The notes: generated by a model not told the origin, from the sequence alone. Shown: positions 53,809 through 62,593, numbered from the stretch's first letter. The stretch: 64,000 bases of DNA from Streptomyces sp. L-9-10 (GCF_004151105.1 NZ_PHRF01000172.1:62001-126000); one strand, 5' to 3'. Made by a program: numbers and translations.

Positions 53809-55026
53809 CTAACGGCGCACGTCCGAAGCCTCCGTGCGAACCCGCCCCCGGATCGCGTGGACCGCGGCGGAGTGCCGGAAGGCACCGGTCACCCGGAGCA
53901 GCCAGGCCGCCTCCGCCTCGACCGTCCCCGGCATCGGCGGCGGGGTGTGCGCGGGCCGGCCGGGGAGCGCGCCGTCCTGTCGCTGTCCGGCCCGCTTGTT
54001 CTCCAGCGCCGCGGCGATCACGGCGGCTTCGACGACCGCGTCGTGATCACGCTCGTCCGTGCGCCGCAGTTCCTCGGCCACCCACCCCGGGACGTACGGG
54101 TGGAGGTAGGGGCGCAGGGCCAGATGGCCGTCGCGGATCTCGATGACCCGGCGGTACAGGGCGAACTCCGTACGCCGCGGACCGGGGCGGCGGCCGGCCG
54201 CGGACGCGGGCAGCGCGATCTCCGGGAGTTCGACGTACAGGGCAGCCCACAGCGGTTCCAGGGCGCGGTACGCGCGGTGGGCGCGCAGCCACCTGCCCGG
54301 CGCCGAGAGCCGTCCGCCCCACAGCGTGGCGCTGGCGCCACCGGTGGCCAGGACGGCGGTGATCGCGCCCAGCACGCTGGAGACCAGGTCCTCGCCCAGC
54401 CCCTGTCGCCCGTCGGCCAGATTGACGGTGATGTCGTGCAGGGCCCACGAGGTCCACACCACGCCGCACACGGCGGCGAGCGTCATCAGCCGCAGCCCCG
54501 TGCGCAGCAGGCCCGGTACGGTCCCCCGCGCGTGACGGGCCAGTTCCCGGCCCAGGACGCACAGACACCAGGAGCCGTAGCCGGCGAAGACGGCGTTGTA
54601 CCCGGCGAGCAGCGGGCCCCGCCCGTCCGGGACCACGAGGGAGTCGCCGAGGATCCCGGGGCCGGCGGCGAGGAACAGCGTGACCGACACCGCCTGGACG
54701 GCGAGGGCCAGAGAGACCTGCCGCCGTACGGCGGGTCGCGCGGGCCCCGGCGTCTTGAGCGCGAGCGCCACGAGGACGAGAAAGCTGAAGGCGCCCGTCT
54801 TCAGCTGGTGGGTGAGCAGCATGACGGCCTCCGACGCCGGTAAGAGGCGGCCCAGCGCGCTCAGTGTGGCCGGCGCGTTGAACAGCATCGCCAGCCCCAT
54901 GCACAGCGCGAAGCCGACGACATCGCGCTGCGCGGGGTCGGCCCCCTTCCGGCGGATGACCACGAGCCGGTGCACGGCGTACGCGAGGAAGACACCGGCG
55001 GCGAGATAGGCGGTGAGGTCAGCCAT
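53809..55026 (-). CDS. MAB_1171c-family membrane protein
   Basis: 405 residues from ATG 55026. About seven hydrophobic helices fill the first 240 residues (LTAYLAAGVFLAYAVHRLVV, TLFLAAGPGILGD and others). A cytosolic C-terminal domain follows (AYRALEPLWAALYVELPEIAL, FALYRRVIEIRDGHLALRPYL, WLLRVTGAFRHS). This is the layout of the actinobacterial MAB_1171c putative transporter family, usually encoded with an XRE regulator and an ImmA/IrrE protein, as here. It may sense or export the peptides; direct evidence is lacking. It overlaps the ImmA/IrrE gene by 8 nt. Confidence 0.75.
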   Translation of the reverse strand: MADLTAYLAAGVFLAYAVHRLVVIRRKGADPAQRDVVGFALCMGLAMLFNAPATLSALGRLLPASEAVMLLTHQLKTGAFSFLVLVALALKTPGPARPAVRRQVSLALAVQAVSVTLFLAAGPGILGDSLVVPDGRGPLLAGYNAVFAGYGSWCLCVLGRELARHARGTVPGLLRTGLRLMTLAAVCGVVWTSWALHDITVNLADGRQGLGEDLVSSVLGAITAVLATGGASATLWGGRLSAPGRWLRAHRAYRALEPLWAALYVELPEIALPASAAGRRPGPRRTEFALYRRVIEIRDGHLALRPYLHPYVPGWVAEELRRTDERDHDAVVEAAVIAAALENKRAGQRQDGALPGRPAHTPPPMPGTVEAEAAWLLRVTGAFRHSAAVHAIRGRVRTEASDVRR

Positions 55027-55594
55027 CCGCGCGGGTCCGCCGACCGTGTGCGCCGAACAGCGTGTGCAGCCGGGATCCCCCCGGCTCCGCGGGCGGCGGG
55101 GCGGCACTCGCCCGGTCGAGCCCGGCGGCGCGCGTGAGGATGAGGGAGGCGACGAGTTCCGCCTCCTGCTCCTGCGGCTCGGTGTAGACGCTGCGGCCGA
55201 GGACGCGCTGGACCAGCGAGGCGGGCAGATGGGGCATCAGGACCTGGGCCGCGGCGGTCGCCGCGGGAGCGGTCTCGTGGTGGCCGCAGATGATGTGGGC
55301 GGCCTCGTGGAGCAGGATGTGCTGCTGGTGCAGCGGCGTGGTGTCGGCCGCGTAGAGGATGCAGTCCGCGCGGTCCGTGGTGATCAGCAGCCCGCATGGG
55401 GTGTGCGGCCTGGCCACGACCGGGACGAGATCGATGGGACGCCCCCGCGTCCGCGCGAGCATGTCGATGAAGACCGTCGCGTCGAACGGGCTGGGCAGCT
55501 GAAGTGCCTCGACGGTTCGCAGGCAGCGCTGCCACTGCCGTCTGAGACCCCGGTCAGTCCTCACGCACCACGCACCGTTCCCCATCCTCGGCAT
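55019..55594 (-). CDS. ImmA/IrrE-type metallopeptidase
   Basis: 191 residues. The zinc motif HEAAH lies in QHILLHEAAHIICGHH (~100), with an upstream substrate-like domain (RGRPIDLVPVVARPHTPCGL) and a downstream acidic helix (QEQEAELVASLIL) supplying the usual Glu. ImmA/IrrE enzymes cleave XRE repressors to induce mobile or stress genes. Its target here is probably the adjacent XRE protein. Located between the regulator and the membrane protein, with short spacers. Confidence 0.8.
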   Translation of the reverse strand: MPRMGNGAWCVRTDRGLRRQWQRCLRTVEALQLPSPFDATVFIDMLARTRGRPIDLVPVVARPHTPCGLLITTDRADCILYAADTTPLHQQHILLHEAAHIICGHHETAPAATAAAQVLMPHLPASLVQRVLGRSVYTEPQEQEAELVASLILTRAAGLDRASAAPPPAEPGGSRLHTLFGAHGRRTRADG

Positions 55595-55631
55595 CCTCGG
55601 CTTCGTCCGGACGTTCCGTCACCCGGAAGGT

Positions 55632-56108
55632 TCAGCCGCCACCCCGCCCGGAGCCGTCCCGCTCCGGACCGTCCTGCTCCGGACCCCGCTCCGGACCGCC
55701 TTGCTCACGTCGGGCGATCACATCGATCAGATCGCTGATCGTGCCGACGCTCTCGGGCGAGAGATTGACCGCGCGCAGGGCCACACTCCGCACCCCGGCG
55801 TCACGCAGCGCGGCGAGCAGCTCCAGTTCCCGGGCGATCGCGGCACCCTGGTCGCCGTCGAAGAAATAGGCGACCGGAACGTCGAAGAACCGTGCCAGGG
55901 CTTCGAGATGCCGCTTCGTGGGGTTGTCACGCCGCCCGGTGCGCAACTGCCACAGATAGGTGGCGGAGAAGCTGTCACCGGTCGCCTCCCGGCAGGCGCG
56001 CGCCACTTCCTCGTGGCTGTACTGCTCCCGGTTGGGCCGGCGTACGGCTCTGAACAGCCCGTCGATCTTGTCGGCCAATGAGGATTCCGCGGACTCCGGC
56101 TCGGCCAT
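55632..56108 (-). CDS. XRE-family regulator
   Basis: 158 residues from ATG 56108. The HTH includes YSHEEVARACREATGDSFSA-TYLWQLRTGRRDNPTKRHLE, followed by ALARFFDVPVAYFFDGD, the typical C-terminal extension of Streptomyces XRE proteins. A helical tail (ARELELLAALRDAGVRSVAL) may dimerise or bind ligand, and the extreme C-terminus is a low-complexity Gly/Arg/Glu repeat. First gene of the cluster; expected to control the operon through the palindromes near 53721-53773 and to be cleaved by ImmA. Confidence 0.85.
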   Translation of the reverse strand: MAEPESAESSLADKIDGLFRAVRRPNREQYSHEEVARACREATGDSFSATYLWQLRTGRRDNPTKRHLEALARFFDVPVAYFFDGDQGAAIARELELLAALRDAGVRSVALRAVNLSPESVGTISDLIDVIARREQGGPERGPEQDGPERDGSGRGGG

Positions 56109-56477
56109 CCTCTGCCTCTCGCACGACGATCAGCCCAGATGGAACCGGGCCGCACTGCCCTTCATCCTAGCTGCCGACTGACACGGACGGGTGAACCCAG
56201 CGGGCTCCTGTCCGTCCGGCGGCGGCCCGCGCGGCAGGGGACGACCGACGGGGCACACACCTGATCTCCCGTTCCTGGTTGCCGATACGGTGGGCGTGAG
56301 CGCGGACGAGGGCGACATCCCCGGCACCGCTCGGGCCCATGACCGGCAACCCGTCGCGGCATGGTGCCCCGCGGGCCTCCAAGTGCCCGCAACGTGTTGC
56401 CCGGCGAGCCGAGAGAAGAGAAATGAGCACGATGTATTCGCAGTTCAGGTGGGGTATGAGGAGTGCGGGGTAGGGCC
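56109..56477. other. divergent intergenic region between the island and trkA
   Basis: It separates the minus-strand XRE gene from the plus-strand trkA genes and must hold both promoters. A 16-codon frame (ATG 56423 to TAG 56473, MSTMYSQFRWGMRSAG) ends 4 nt before the trkA GTG and could be a leader peptide. No riboswitch motif was recognised. Confidence 0.35.
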
Positions 56478-57146
56478 GTGCATATTGTCATCATGGGCTG
56501 TGGCCGGGTGGGTGCCGCACTCGCGCAGAACCTGGAGCAGCAGGGGCACACCGTCGCCGTCATCGACCAGGACCCCACCGCGTTCCGACGGCTCGGCTCC
56601 GGTTTCGGCGGCCGTCGCGTCAGCGGCGTCGGGTTCGACCAGGACACCCTGCGCGACGCGGGGATCGAGGACGCCGGCGCCTTCGCCGCGGTGAGCAGCG
56701 GCGACAACTCCAACATCATCGCCGCCCGGGTGGCCCGCGAGATGTTCGGCATCGAGAACGTGGCCGCCCGTATCTACGACCCGAAGCGCGCCGAGGTCTA
56801 CCAGCGGCTGGGCATCCCGACCGTGGCCACGGTCCGCTGGACCGCCGACCAGATGATGCGCCGGCTGCTGCCGTCCGGCGCGGAGCCGCTGTGGCGCGAT
56901 CCCAGCGGCGGCGTCCAGCTCGCCGAGGTGCACACCGCGGAGAGCTGGATCGGCCACAAGATCAGCACGCTCCAGGAGGAGACGGGCGTCCGTGTCGCGT
57001 TTCTGACCCGGCTGGGCGAGGCGATGCTGCCGACGTCCCAGACCGTGCTGCAAGAGGGCGATCTCGTCCACGTGATGATGCGTACGGACGACATCGAGAA
57101 GGTCGAGGCGGCATTCGCCGAGGGCCCGGAAGGAGGCGTGAACTGA
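56478..57146 (+). CDS. TrkA-family K+ uptake regulator (first of pair)
   Basis: 222 residues from GTG 56478. The N-terminal RCK/Rossmann domain has HIVIMGCGRVGAALAQNLEQ and the acidic VIDQDP that binds NAD(H) or ATP. A C-terminal RCK_C domain (EVHTAESWIGHKISTLQEET, VLQEGDLVHVMM) follows. It gates a K+ channel or transporter from the cytosol. Its stop overlaps the next start (TGATG), so the two subunits are made together. Confidence 0.88.
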   Translation: MHIVIMGCGRVGAALAQNLEQQGHTVAVIDQDPTAFRRLGSGFGGRRVSGVGFDQDTLRDAGIEDAGAFAAVSSGDNSNIIAARVAREMFGIENVAARIYDPKRAEVYQRLGIPTVATVRWTADQMMRRLLPSGAEPLWRDPSGGVQLAEVHTAESWIGHKISTLQEETGVRVAFLTRLGEAMLPTSQTVLQEGDLVHVMMRTDDIEKVEAAFAEGPEGGVN

Positions 57147-57823
57147 TGCGCGTCGCGATTGCCGGGGCAGGTGCGGTGGGCCGTTCCATCGCGGGTGAGC
57201 TGCTGGAGAACGGGCACGAGATCCTGCTGATCGACAAGGCACCGACGGCCATCTCGGTGGAACGGGTGCCGCTGGCGGAATGGCTGCTGGCCGACGCCTG
57301 CGAGATCACCTCGCTGGACGAGGCGGCGCTCCAGCGCTGCCATGTCGTGATCGCCGCGACCGGCGACGACAAGGTCAATCTGGTCGTCTCACTGCTCGCC
57401 AAGACCGAGTACGGCGTCCCGCGGGTGGTGGCCCGGGTCAACAACCCCAAGAACGAGTGGCTCTTCAACGAGTCCTGGGGCGTGGACGTCGCGGTCTCGA
57501 CACCGCGTCTGATGTCGGCGCTGGTCGAGGAGGCGGTGAGCGTCGGCGATCTCGTACGGCTGCTGCGCTTCAGCCACGGCGACGCCAACCTGGTCGAGCT
57601 GACGCTGCCGCCGGAGTCGGCCGTGACCGGTACGCAGGTCGGCGATGTGACCTGGCCCGAGGACACCTCGCTGGTCACGATCATCCGCGGGACGCGCGTC
57701 CTCACCCCGAACCCGGAGGAGACCCTGGAGGCGGGCGACGAGCTGCTGTTCGTGGCGGCCCAGGCCCGCGAGGAGCAGCTGGAGGATCTGCTGTCGGTAC
57801 GCCGCGAGGAGACGACCGGCTGA
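57146..57823 (+). CDS. TrkA-family K+ uptake regulator (second of pair)
   Basis: 225 residues. RCK_N motif MRVAIAGAGAVGRSIAGELL with LLIDKAP, and RCK_C (VELTLPPESAVTGTQVGDVT) are intact. Pairs of TrkA proteins are usual in actinobacteria and probably form a hetero-oligomeric gating ring. The membrane partner is likely the KimA-like permease at 45465-47546, now separated by the GH3 gene and the peptide island. Confidence 0.88.
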   Translation: MRVAIAGAGAVGRSIAGELLENGHEILLIDKAPTAISVERVPLAEWLLADACEITSLDEAALQRCHVVIAATGDDKVNLVVSLLAKTEYGVPRVVARVNNPKNEWLFNESWGVDVAVSTPRLMSALVEEAVSVGDLVRLLRFSHGDANLVELTLPPESAVTGTQVGDVTWPEDTSLVTIIRGTRVLTPNPEETLEAGDELLFVAAQAREEQLEDLLSVRREETTG

Positions 57824-57857
57824 CGCTCTCGGGCGCCGGACGGGACTGTCCGGGCGC

Positions 57858-57920
57858 CGGACAGCCTTCGGGCGCCGGACAGGCGGAACCCCCGCCTGTC
57901 CGGCGCCCGAAGGCTGTCCG
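57858..57920. terminator. very strong bidirectional terminator
   Basis: Two 29-nt arms (57858-57886 and 57892-57920) are perfectly complementary around loop AACCC. The arms include GGACAGCCTTCGGGCGCCGG. It lies between the convergent trkA pair and DUF3159 gene. Confidence 0.9.
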
Positions 57921-57944
57921 TTCAATCGCGATCGCCTAGGGTCC

Positions 57945-57987
57945 TGTCTGGATCAGGCCTGATCCGGCATGATCCAAACGAGAGGCC
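57945..57987. repeat. palindromic Streptomyces-type intergenic repeat
   Basis: GGATCAGGCCTGATCC (57950-57965) is a perfect 16-bp palindrome, extended by outer near-repeats GTCTGGATCA and TGATCCAAAC, and it abuts the DUF3159 stop. It looks like a short dispersed palindromic element or a second terminator. Confidence 0.6.
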
Positions 57988-58785
57988 CTAGCGGCGGTGC
58001 CGCGGTCCCGACCCGTCGGTCGTCGTCGCGGCGACGGCCGCCGCGCGCTCCTTCTCCGCCCGCTCTTCCGCCTCCATCTCGGCGAACACATCGATCGGCG
58101 GCGGCGCCTTCGCCAGGAAGACCCAGGTCAGATAGACCGCCAGCAGGAACGGCGGGATCTTGAGCGCGATCAGGATCCAGCCGAGCTGGGTGGTGTCCGC
58201 CCACCAGTAGAGCGGGAAGAGGATCGCGCACTTGGCGAGCAGGATCAGCCCCCAGGCCCAACTGGCCTTGGCGTACGCCTTCTTGCGGCCCGGGTTGCGG
58301 GTGCGCCAGGAGAGGTTCTCCTTGAAGATCGGGCCGAGGATCAGCCCGATCAGCGGCACGCCCGCGAGCGTGGTGATGATGTACGCGAGCGCCAGCCCCA
58401 GCGTGTAGAGCATGCCCGGCAGATAGAAGTCCTTGGCATCGCCGGTCATCATCGCGAAGACGACACCGAACGCGACACCGAAGACCCCGCTGAAGGCGTG
58501 CTTGACGGTGTCCCGGCGGATCAGCCGGACCACGACGAGCAGCAGCGAGATGGCCAGCGCGGCGATCGCCGACGCGTGCAGGTCCTTGTTGACCGTGAAG
58601 ATCGTGACGAAGAGCAGGCCGGGAAGGACCGTCTCCACCATGCCGCGCAGACCGCCGAAAGCCTCGAAAAGAGCCGCCTCGGTGACGGCTTTCGCATCAC
58701 TGTCCGAAGCGGCCGAGGTGGCGGGTGAGGCGGATGAAGCGGTGGGGGAAGAGGTCGAGGCGGCGGGCTTGTCGGGTGACGTCAC
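57988..58785 (-). CDS. DUF3159 membrane protein
   Basis: 265 residues. A Ser/Thr/Ala-rich N-terminus is followed by EAALFEAFGGLRGMVETVLP-GLLFV and five or six helices. It also has motifs AFSGVFGVAFGVVFAMMTGD-AKDFYLPG and KENLSWRTRNPGRKKAYAKA characteristic of DUF3159. Conserved next to trkA and the OB-fold gene in actinobacteria, which suggests a role in ion homeostasis, but the function is unknown. It starts 3 nt after the OB-fold stop. Confidence 0.88.
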   Translation of the reverse strand: MTSPDKPAASTSSPTASSASPATSAASDSDAKAVTEAALFEAFGGLRGMVETVLPGLLFVTIFTVNKDLHASAIAALAISLLLVVVRLIRRDTVKHAFSGVFGVAFGVVFAMMTGDAKDFYLPGMLYTLGLALAYIITTLAGVPLIGLILGPIFKENLSWRTRNPGRKKAYAKASWAWGLILLAKCAILFPLYWWADTTQLGWILIALKIPPFLLAVYLTWVFLAKAPPPIDVFAEMEAEERAEKERAAAVAATTTDGSGPRHRR

Positions 58786-58788
58786 CGG

Positions 58789-59175
58789 CTACTCCTGTCC
58801 GAGTGGTCGGAGTTCGTATTTGGGATTGAACAGCACCCGCCGGCCGTGGCTCAGGGAGATCCGGCCGGAGGCGATCAGCTTGCGGCCCGGCTCTATGCCC
58901 ACGATCGAGCGCCGGCCCAGCCACACCACGTCCAGCGGCGCGGTGCCGTCGAACAGCTCCGCCTCCAGCGCGGGTACGCCGGCCCGCGGACGCAGGGTGA
59001 CCGTCCGCAACGTACCAGTCACCCGGACGATCTGGCGGTCGTTGCAGTCGGAGATGCGCGTACAGCCCGATGCCTGCGCGTCCTCCTGCAGTTCTTCCGA
59101 CTCCAGATCCTCCTGGGAGCTGGAGAGCCGGTCGAGCATCCGGCGGAAACGGCCGGTCGGCTTCTCAGCACTCAT
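58789..59175 (-). CDS. OB-fold nucleic-acid-binding protein
   Basis: 128 residues from ATG 59175. A basic start (KPTGRFRRMLDRLSSSQEDL) precedes an OB-fold: CTRISDCNDRQIVRVTGTLR-TVTLRP, ALEAELFDGTAPLDVVWLGR and ELIASGRISLSHGRRVLFNP-style strands. Likely binds single-stranded nucleic acid; target unknown. Co-transcribed with the DUF3159 gene. Confidence 0.85.
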   Translation of the reverse strand: MSAEKPTGRFRRMLDRLSSSQEDLESEELQEDAQASGCTRISDCNDRQIVRVTGTLRTVTLRPRAGVPALEAELFDGTAPLDVVWLGRRSIVGIEPGRKLIASGRISLSHGRRVLFNPKYELRPLGQE

Positions 59176-59208
59176 GCACAAAGCGTACCGGGGTATGGCC
59201 GCGCCGGA

Positions 59209-59898
59209 TCAACGCTCGAACCGATAGCCCATGCCCGGTTCGGTGACGAAGTGCCTGGGGTGCGACGGATCCGCCTCCAGCTTGCGGCGCAGCTGCGCCA
59301 TGTAGACCCGCAGATAGTTGGTCTCGGTGCCGTACGACGGGCCCCAGACCTCCTGGAGGAGCTGCTTCTGGCTGACCAGCCGGCCGGTGTTCCGTACGAG
59401 CACCTCCAGCAGATGCCACTCGGTCGGGGTGAGCCGGACGTCCCTGCCCTCGCGGTGGACCTTCTTGGCGGCCAGATCGACGGTGAACCCCTCGGTCTCC
59501 ACGACCGAGACCGTCTCGTCGCCGTCGCCGCCGACCGGCTCGGCCCGCCGGACCGCCGCGCGCAGTCTGGCCAGCAGTTCGTCCATGCCGAAGGGCTTGG
59601 TGACATAGTCGTCGGCGCCCGCGTCCAGCGCCTCGACCTTCTCGTCGGAGGTGTGGCGCGCGGAGAGCACCAGGATCGGTACGCGGGTCCAGCCGCGCAG
59701 GCCCTTGATCACCTCGACGCCGTCCATGTCCGGGAGGCCGAGGTCGAGCACGACGACATCGGGGTGGCGGGCCGCGGCCAGTTCCAGCGCGCTCGCGCCG
59801 TCGGAGGCCGCGTCCACCTCGTACTTGCGCGCCTTCAGGTTGATCACCAGCGCGCGTACGATCTGCGGCTCGTCGTCGACCACGAGCACCCGGGTCAT
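59209..59898 (-). CDS. kdpE: response regulator KdpE
   Basis: 229 residues from ATG 59898. The receiver domain has VLVVDDEP, phospho-acceptor Asp in VVVLDLGLPDMDG, and Lys in DDYVTKPFG. The OmpR-type winged helix has LTPTEWHLLEVLVRNTGRLV and YLRVYMAQLRRKLE. It activates the kdp K+-ATPase operon when phosphorylated by KdpD. It lies 26 nt after kdpD on the same strand. Confidence 0.93.
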   Translation of the reverse strand: MTRVLVVDDEPQIVRALVINLKARKYEVDAASDGASALELAAARHPDVVVLDLGLPDMDGVEVIKGLRGWTRVPILVLSARHTSDEKVEALDAGADDYVTKPFGMDELLARLRAAVRRAEPVGGDGDETVSVVETEGFTVDLAAKKVHREGRDVRLTPTEWHLLEVLVRNTGRLVSQKQLLQEVWGPSYGTETNYLRVYMAQLRRKLEADPSHPRHFVTEPGMGYRFER

Positions 59899-59924
59899 AG
59901 GGGCCTGCCTTTCTGCTGTCCCGG

Positions 59925-62468
59925 TCATGTGAGGGACCGGGCGGGTGGTTCGGGGCGTACCGGCTCGCGTCCGGACGCCGCGGAGAGGGTGAGGACCATG
60001 GTCAGACCGCCGCCGGGGGTGTCCTCGGCGGCCAGCGTGCCCCCCATCGCGTCCACGAAGCCGCGGGCGACCGCCAGTCCGAGGCCGACGCCGGCGCCGC
60101 GCGGCGCGTCGCCGTGGCGCTGGAAGGGTTCGAAGATCCGTTCCTTGGCGTCCTCGGGGACCCCGGGGCCCCGGTCCACGACCCGCACCTCGACCCGCGC
60201 GCCCAGCGCGCTGGCCGCGACGGTGACGTGCCGTCCCTCGGGGCTGTACTTGACGGCGTTCTCGACGATATTGGCGACCGCGCGCTCCAGCAGACCGGGG
60301 TCGACGTTCACCATGGGCAGCGATTCGGGGATGTCCAGCTCCACGCTGTTCTCCGGGACACCGCCGAGCGCCCACGGGACCACCTCATCGAGGTCGATCT
60401 CCCGCATCAGCGGGGTGACGGTGCCGGTCTGGAGCCGGGACATGTCGAGCAGATTGCCGACCAGATGGTCCAGCCGGTCGGCGCCGTGCTCGATGCCCTC
60501 CAGCAGCTCCGCCCGGTCCTCCTCGGACCACTCGACGTCGTCGGAGCGCAGCGAGGTGACGGAGGCCTTGATGCTGGCCAGCGGGGTGCGCAGATCGTGG
60601 CTGACGGCCGCGAGCAACGCCGTACGGATGCGGTTGCCCTCGGCGAGCGCGCGGGCCTGTTCCGCCTCCCCCACCAGGCGCTGACGGTCGAGTACGACGG
60701 CGGCCTGGGCGGCGAAGGCGGCGAGCACCCGGCGGTCCTCGGCGGGCAGGACGCGGCCGGTGAGCGCCAGCGCCATGTGGTCGCCGACCGGCATGTCCAC
60801 ATCGGCGGACTCGGGGCGGTCGACGGGGTGCGGTCCGACGCTGCCCGCGCGGGTCCAGGGGTCGACATCGCTCATACGTTCGAGCAGCGCCACGGACTCC
60901 ATCGAGAACGTCTCCCGCACCCGCTCCAGCAGCGCGTCCAGCGTGGTCTCCCCGCGCAGCACGCTGCCGGCCAGGAACGAGAGGATCTCCGACTCGGCGC
61001 GCAGCCGGGCCGCCTGGTGGGTACGGCGGGCCGCCAGATCCACCACGGAGGCCACCGACACGGCCACCGCGAAGAAGATCACGATGGCGACCAGGTTCTT
61101 GGGATCCGCCACGGTCAGCGTGTGCGTGGGCGGCGTGAAGTAGAAGTTGAGGAGCAGCGAGCCCGCGGCGGCCGAGGCGAGCGCGGGCCTCAGCCCGCCG
61201 AGCAGCGCGGCCAGCACGGTCAGGAAGAGGAACAGCAGGACGTCGTTGGCGAGTCCCAGGCTGTTGTCCAGCGCCGTCAGCAGCAGCGAGAGCAGTACGG
61301 GCGCGGCGACCCCGGCCAGCCAGCCCCAGACGATCCGGGAGCGGCCGAGCCTGGCCCCGCGCGCCACCGGCAGCCCGCGCCCCTTGGCGGCCTCCTCGTG
61401 CGTGACGATATGGACGTCCAGGTCGGGCCCTGACTCCCGGGCCACGGTGGCGCCGACACCGGGCCCGAAGATGTACTGCCAGGTCTTGCGCCGGCTGGAG
61501 CCCAGCACGATCTGGGTGGCGTTGACCCCGCGCGCGAATTCGAGCAGCGCGGAGGGGATGTCGTCGCCGATGACATGGTGGAAGGTGCCGCCCAGATCCT
61601 CGACCAGCTTGCGCTGGACCGCCAGTTCCTTGGGCGAGGCGGCGGTCAGACCGTCGCTCCTGGCTATGTAGACGGCCAGGATCTCGCTGCCGGAGCCCTT
61701 CGCGGCCATCCGGGCGGCGCGGCGGATGAGCGTACGCCCCTCCGGACCGCCGGTGAGACCGACGACGATGCGCTCCCGGGCCTGCCAGGTGGAGCGGATG
61801 TTGTGCTCGCCCCGGTACTGCTGGAGGTATTCGTCCACCCGGTCGGCGACCCAGAGCAGCGCCAGCTCACGCAGCGCGGTGAGGTTGCCGGGGCGGAAGT
61901 AGTGCGAGAGCGCCGCGTCGACCTTGTCGGGCTTGTAGACATTGCCGTGCGCCATGCGCCGCCGCAGCGCCTGGGGCGACATGTCGACCAGCTCGATCTG
62001 GTCGGCGCGCCGCACCATCTCGTCGGGGACGGTCTCCTGCTGCCGTACACCGGTTATCGACTCGACGACGTCGCCGAGTGACTCCAGGTGCTGGATATTG
62101 ACCGAGGACACGACCTCGATCCCGGCCTTGAGCAGCTCTTCGACGTCCTGCCAGCGCTTGGCGTTGCGGGAGCCCGGCACATTGGTGTGTGCCAGCTCGT
62201 CGACCAGCGCGACGGCCGGGCGGCGCTCCAGCACCGCGTCGATGTCCATCTCCGTGAAGACCGTCCCGCGGTACTCCAGCTCGCGCCGTCTGACCGCTTC
62301 GAGCCCGTGCAGCATCACTTCCGTACGCGGCCGGTCATGATGCTCCACGAACGCCACGACACAGTCCGTGCCGCGCTCCACCCTGCGGTGCGCCTCGGAG
62401 AGCATCGCGTACGTCTTGCCGACGCCCGGTGCCGCGCCCAGATAGATCCGAAGCTTGCCGCGTCCCAT
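59925..62468 (-). CDS. kdpD: sensor histidine kinase KdpD
   Basis: 847 residues from ATG 62468, normal for KdpD. The N-terminal KdpD domain has Walker-type IYLGAAPGVGKTYAMLSEAH and LVDELAHTNVPGSRNAKRW. A USP-like domain follows (GSGSEILAVYIARSDG...QIVLGSSRRKTWQYIFGPG), then four membrane helices, a GAF domain, the phospho-acceptor His in AVSHDLRTPLASIKAS and an ATPase with VENAVKYSPEGRHV and GVGLGLAVARG. It senses low K+ or turgor and controls KdpE. Confidence 0.95.
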   Translation of the reverse strand: MGRGKLRIYLGAAPGVGKTYAMLSEAHRRVERGTDCVVAFVEHHDRPRTEVMLHGLEAVRRRELEYRGTVFTEMDIDAVLERRPAVALVDELAHTNVPGSRNAKRWQDVEELLKAGIEVVSSVNIQHLESLGDVVESITGVRQQETVPDEMVRRADQIELVDMSPQALRRRMAHGNVYKPDKVDAALSHYFRPGNLTALRELALLWVADRVDEYLQQYRGEHNIRSTWQARERIVVGLTGGPEGRTLIRRAARMAAKGSGSEILAVYIARSDGLTAASPKELAVQRKLVEDLGGTFHHVIGDDIPSALLEFARGVNATQIVLGSSRRKTWQYIFGPGVGATVARESGPDLDVHIVTHEEAAKGRGLPVARGARLGRSRIVWGWLAGVAAPVLLSLLLTALDNSLGLANDVLLFLFLTVLAALLGGLRPALASAAAGSLLLNFYFTPPTHTLTVADPKNLVAIVIFFAVAVSVASVVDLAARRTHQAARLRAESEILSFLAGSVLRGETTLDALLERVRETFSMESVALLERMSDVDPWTRAGSVGPHPVDRPESADVDMPVGDHMALALTGRVLPAEDRRVLAAFAAQAAVVLDRQRLVGEAEQARALAEGNRIRTALLAAVSHDLRTPLASIKASVTSLRSDDVEWSEEDRAELLEGIEHGADRLDHLVGNLLDMSRLQTGTVTPLMREIDLDEVVPWALGGVPENSVELDIPESLPMVNVDPGLLERAVANIVENAVKYSPEGRHVTVAASALGARVEVRVVDRGPGVPEDAKERIFEPFQRHGDAPRGAGVGLGLAVARGFVDAMGGTLAAEDTPGGGLTMVLTLSAASGREPVRPEPPARSLT

Positions 62469-62593
62469 GGCCCCATTGTCTTCCAGAAGAGCCACCGCGT
62501 CCGACGCGTCGGCTGTGTCGAAAATACAGCCAGGAAAAACGGCAAAAGGGGCGGCACCGGTCTCGTGAGTCGGTCTTGACACGATTCTGATGG

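Noticed and set aside
49983..56108. Lanthipeptide, lasso or thiopeptide cluster
   Set aside because: No LanB/C/M/KC, YcaO, radical SAM or lasso cyclase gene is present; the peptides lack Ser/Thr/Cys-rich cores.
59925..62468. Plus-strand frames of up to 439 codons opposite kdpD
   Set aside because: They are shadows of kdpD, whose domains and catalytic residues are complete.
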